Shown piece after piece: positions 62,940 through 64,000 of a DNA stretch of 64,000 nucleotides. The notes below the pieces were generated by a model. The model did not search any database. It worked only from the letters and a program-made list of their open reading frames with translations, and was not told where the DNA came from. Positions within the stretch are counted from its first letter, which is position 1, and each line of letters opens with the position of its first letter. Source of the DNA: Actinobaculum suis (lineage in GTDB: Bacteria > Actinomycetota > Actinomycetes > Actinomycetales > Actinomycetaceae); the NCBI RefSeq assembly GCF_900102025.1, contig NZ_FNAU01000001.1, forward strand, positions 241,467-305,466, read 5' to 3'. The position numbers and the translations under genes are program-made.

Positions 62940-63596
62940 GAGCAAGGAGCTTCCGCTTCGGGAAGGTAATGCGTTCGTGCCCGATTTCATTAGCTGATTG
63001 CGACGCTGACCGGGTTGAGAATTCCACCTGGTAACCACACTTACCCTTACAGCTGCTCCCCGACCTACATGTTTATTTTATAAGCGCCGGGACCGGCTTC
63101 CAAGGCGGGCTGGGTGGGGCGATGCCTAGGCTATCGGCGGCCACACACCCGTCGGATACAAATTCACAACCACTGCACCATCCGTGGAAGCCACTTAGAA
63201 AACGTCGACAACTTGCGGGCAAACCCACACATAAGCTACGCCGCCGCCTTGTGGCGTAAATGCTACCCCCATGTTCACTTTCCGGGGGTGGACGGCGAAA
63301 AGAATTGGCCCAAGCGCACTCGCGCTATGTGCCGTTGGTGGCGGATGGGCTTGATACTGGTCCGACGCTTCAGGATGGGTTCGAGTAGGTGACGCAGTAA
63401 TGGTGGATCGCCCTTGGAATTTCCCTATTTTTATTGCTTCCAAGGTTTGTCGAGCTCTTCCAGAAAGCCGCTGATCAGAAAGAAGCTAGTCGGGAAGAAG
63501 TTAGTCGGGAATAAGCTCGCGTTTGGTTTATTCGCCGGCAGGTCGCCCAATCTGCGAAGTCTCGCGGCGTGGTCCCGGTTGAGGTTGCCTTAGGGT
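62940..63596. other. Gap between the cupin promoter and the rRNA operon end, no clear gene
   Basis: About 650 bp. One minus-strand frame at 63195-63443 ends VNMGVAFTPQGGGVAYVWV-rich and reads like part of a secreted or CAP-like domain, but it has no start, no ribosome site and no recognisable motif. I therefore do not call it a gene. The repeated phrase AGTCGGGAAGAAG appears near 63488-63512. Confidence 0.4.
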
Positions 63597-63650
63597 GAAG
63601 TGCCCAGGGTTTTCTTCCGTCTAAGTAGACGGGAAAATCTGGGGCACTTC
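63597..63650. repeat. Long inverted repeat downstream of the rRNA terminator
   Basis: GAAGTGCCC at 63597 pairs with GGGCACTTC at 63642-63650. The interior is also complementary (GTTTTC/GAAAAT and CCGTCT/AGACGG) around the small loop aagt. It resembles a long hairpin rather than a terminator with U-tail. Confidence 0.65.
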
Positions 63651-63656
63651 GGTTAA

Positions 63657-63687
63657 ATAAAAAAATGGGGGCCTACCCAGGCCCCCA
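63657..63687 (-). terminator. Terminator of the rRNA operon (minus strand)
   Basis: On the minus strand TGGGGGCCT pairs with AGGCCCCCA around GGGT, followed by TTTTTTTAT. It is the first strong terminator after the 5S gene, about 220 bp downstream of its 3' end. Confidence 0.85.
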
Positions 63688-63689
63688 AC

Positions 63690-63905
63690 AAACAACAAAA
63701 CCACAGCTAGCCAACCGACCAGCAGCCACGATTAGCCGACCAACCAGCCAACCACCCAGCTACAACAAACAACCAAACAGATTAGCCCGCAGACCAACCA
63801 GCAACCACGCCCAAACAGACTAGCCCGCAGGCCAAACAAGCAGTTAAACAGGCAAAGCGGGAACCACCCCCAAAAAGAGTATCCCCGCTAAACCCACAAA
63901 AATAT
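63690..63905. repeat. A/C-rich low-complexity trailer between 5S rRNA and its terminator
   Basis: A run of CCAACCAGC, CAAACAGAYTAGCCCGCAG and similar phrases (the latter about 63776-63796 and 63813-63834). The minus-strand transcript would be a G/U-rich trailer. No gene was seen. Confidence 0.6.
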
Positions 63906-63910
63906 TTTTG

Positions 63911-64000
63911 GCGGCAGCGACCTACTCTCCCACGCCCTCCCGAGCGCAGTACCATCAGCGCAGGCGACCTTAGCTACCGGGTTCGAAATGGAAACCGGGC
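63911..64000 (-). rRNA. rrf: 5S ribosomal RNA, 3' part (gene continues beyond window)
   Basis: Reverse-complement of the last 90 bases reads as 5S from the conserved loop GCCCGGTTTCCATTTCGAAC, through GATGGTACTGCGCTCGGGAG, to the 3' end GTGGGAGAGTAGGTCGCTGC CGCC. About 28 bases of the 5' end lie outside the window. The gene is on the minus strand, so 23S and 16S lie to the right. Confidence 0.93.

Noticed and set aside
63195..63443. 82-codon minus-strand frame ending in a VNMGVAFTPQGGGVAYVWV segment
   Set aside because: It hints at a secreted CAP-like domain, but there is no start, ribosome site or catalytic motif; a profile search would be needed before calling even a pseudogene.

Overview
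The window reads as chromosomal DNA from a moderately GC-rich actinobacterium. The pointers are an actinobacterial-style SSB plus EttA pair, a mycothiol-dependent-reductase-like DsbA protein, a DUF3516 DEAD/DEAH helicase, HspR-type (HAIR) and DtxR-type operators, and a mevalonate pathway cluster. My best guess is the Actinomycetaceae (Arcanobacterium, Trueperella or Actinobaculum relatives); this is inference from gene content, not from any database search. Nothing looks like a prophage, integron, CRISPR locus or insertion sequence. Coding is dense, but most gaps over 300 bp are packed with short tandem repeats and with one interspersed motif (core ACYAATTCCGCGRTTT).

Layout. 1-9.2 kb: the tail of a DUF559 nuclease-like gene, an M13 peptidase, a DsbA-family reductase, aminopeptidase N and 4-alpha-glucanotransferase. 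9.7-13.9 kb: acyl-CoA thioesterase II, then EttA and SSB. 14.5-17.8 kb: two dynamin/YfjP-like GTPases. 18.2-19.1 kb: tRNA-Arg(TCT) and oligoribonuclease. 19.4-26.8 kb: a complete mevalonate cluster read right to left (mvaK1-mvaD-mvaK2-fni-mvaA-mvaS). 27.3-32.7 kb: tRNA-His, an ATP-grasp enzyme, an AAE-type transporter, Hsp20 under a HAIR element, a PaiB-like protein and tRNA-Lys. 32.9-37.6 kb: helicase, YggS/PLPBP, TM2 protein.

37.9-50.1 kb is dominated by branched-chain amino acid synthesis: leuB and ilvE, then ilvB-ilvN-ilvC, and ilvD. A thiolase (possible acetoacetyl-CoA source for the mevalonate pathway), a DsbA-like lipoprotein and a ThrE-like exporter are interleaved. Upstream of ilvB I find a 10-codon leader peptide (MANIFVLVIS) followed by a hairpin with a U-tract, the layout of a ribosome-mediated attenuator. 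50.6-54.3 kb: a CydDC-like ABC exporter pair. 54.7-56.7 kb: an OPT oligopeptide transporter. 57.1-62.4 kb: citrate synthase and aconitase (overlapping) facing an NAD-type isocitrate dehydrogenase, together the 2-oxoglutarate-forming half of the TCA cycle. 62.5-62.9 kb: a cupin gene with a DtxR-like box in its promoter. The window ends in the 3' part of a 5S rRNA on the minus strand, so an rRNA operon lies to the right and reads toward this region.

The least ordinary features are the repeat landscape (26 exact copies of the AATTCCGCG core in intergenic gaps, several in tandem or inverted arrays), the low-complexity extensions on several housekeeping proteins, and the three regulatory sites (ilv attenuator, HAIR, DtxR box).
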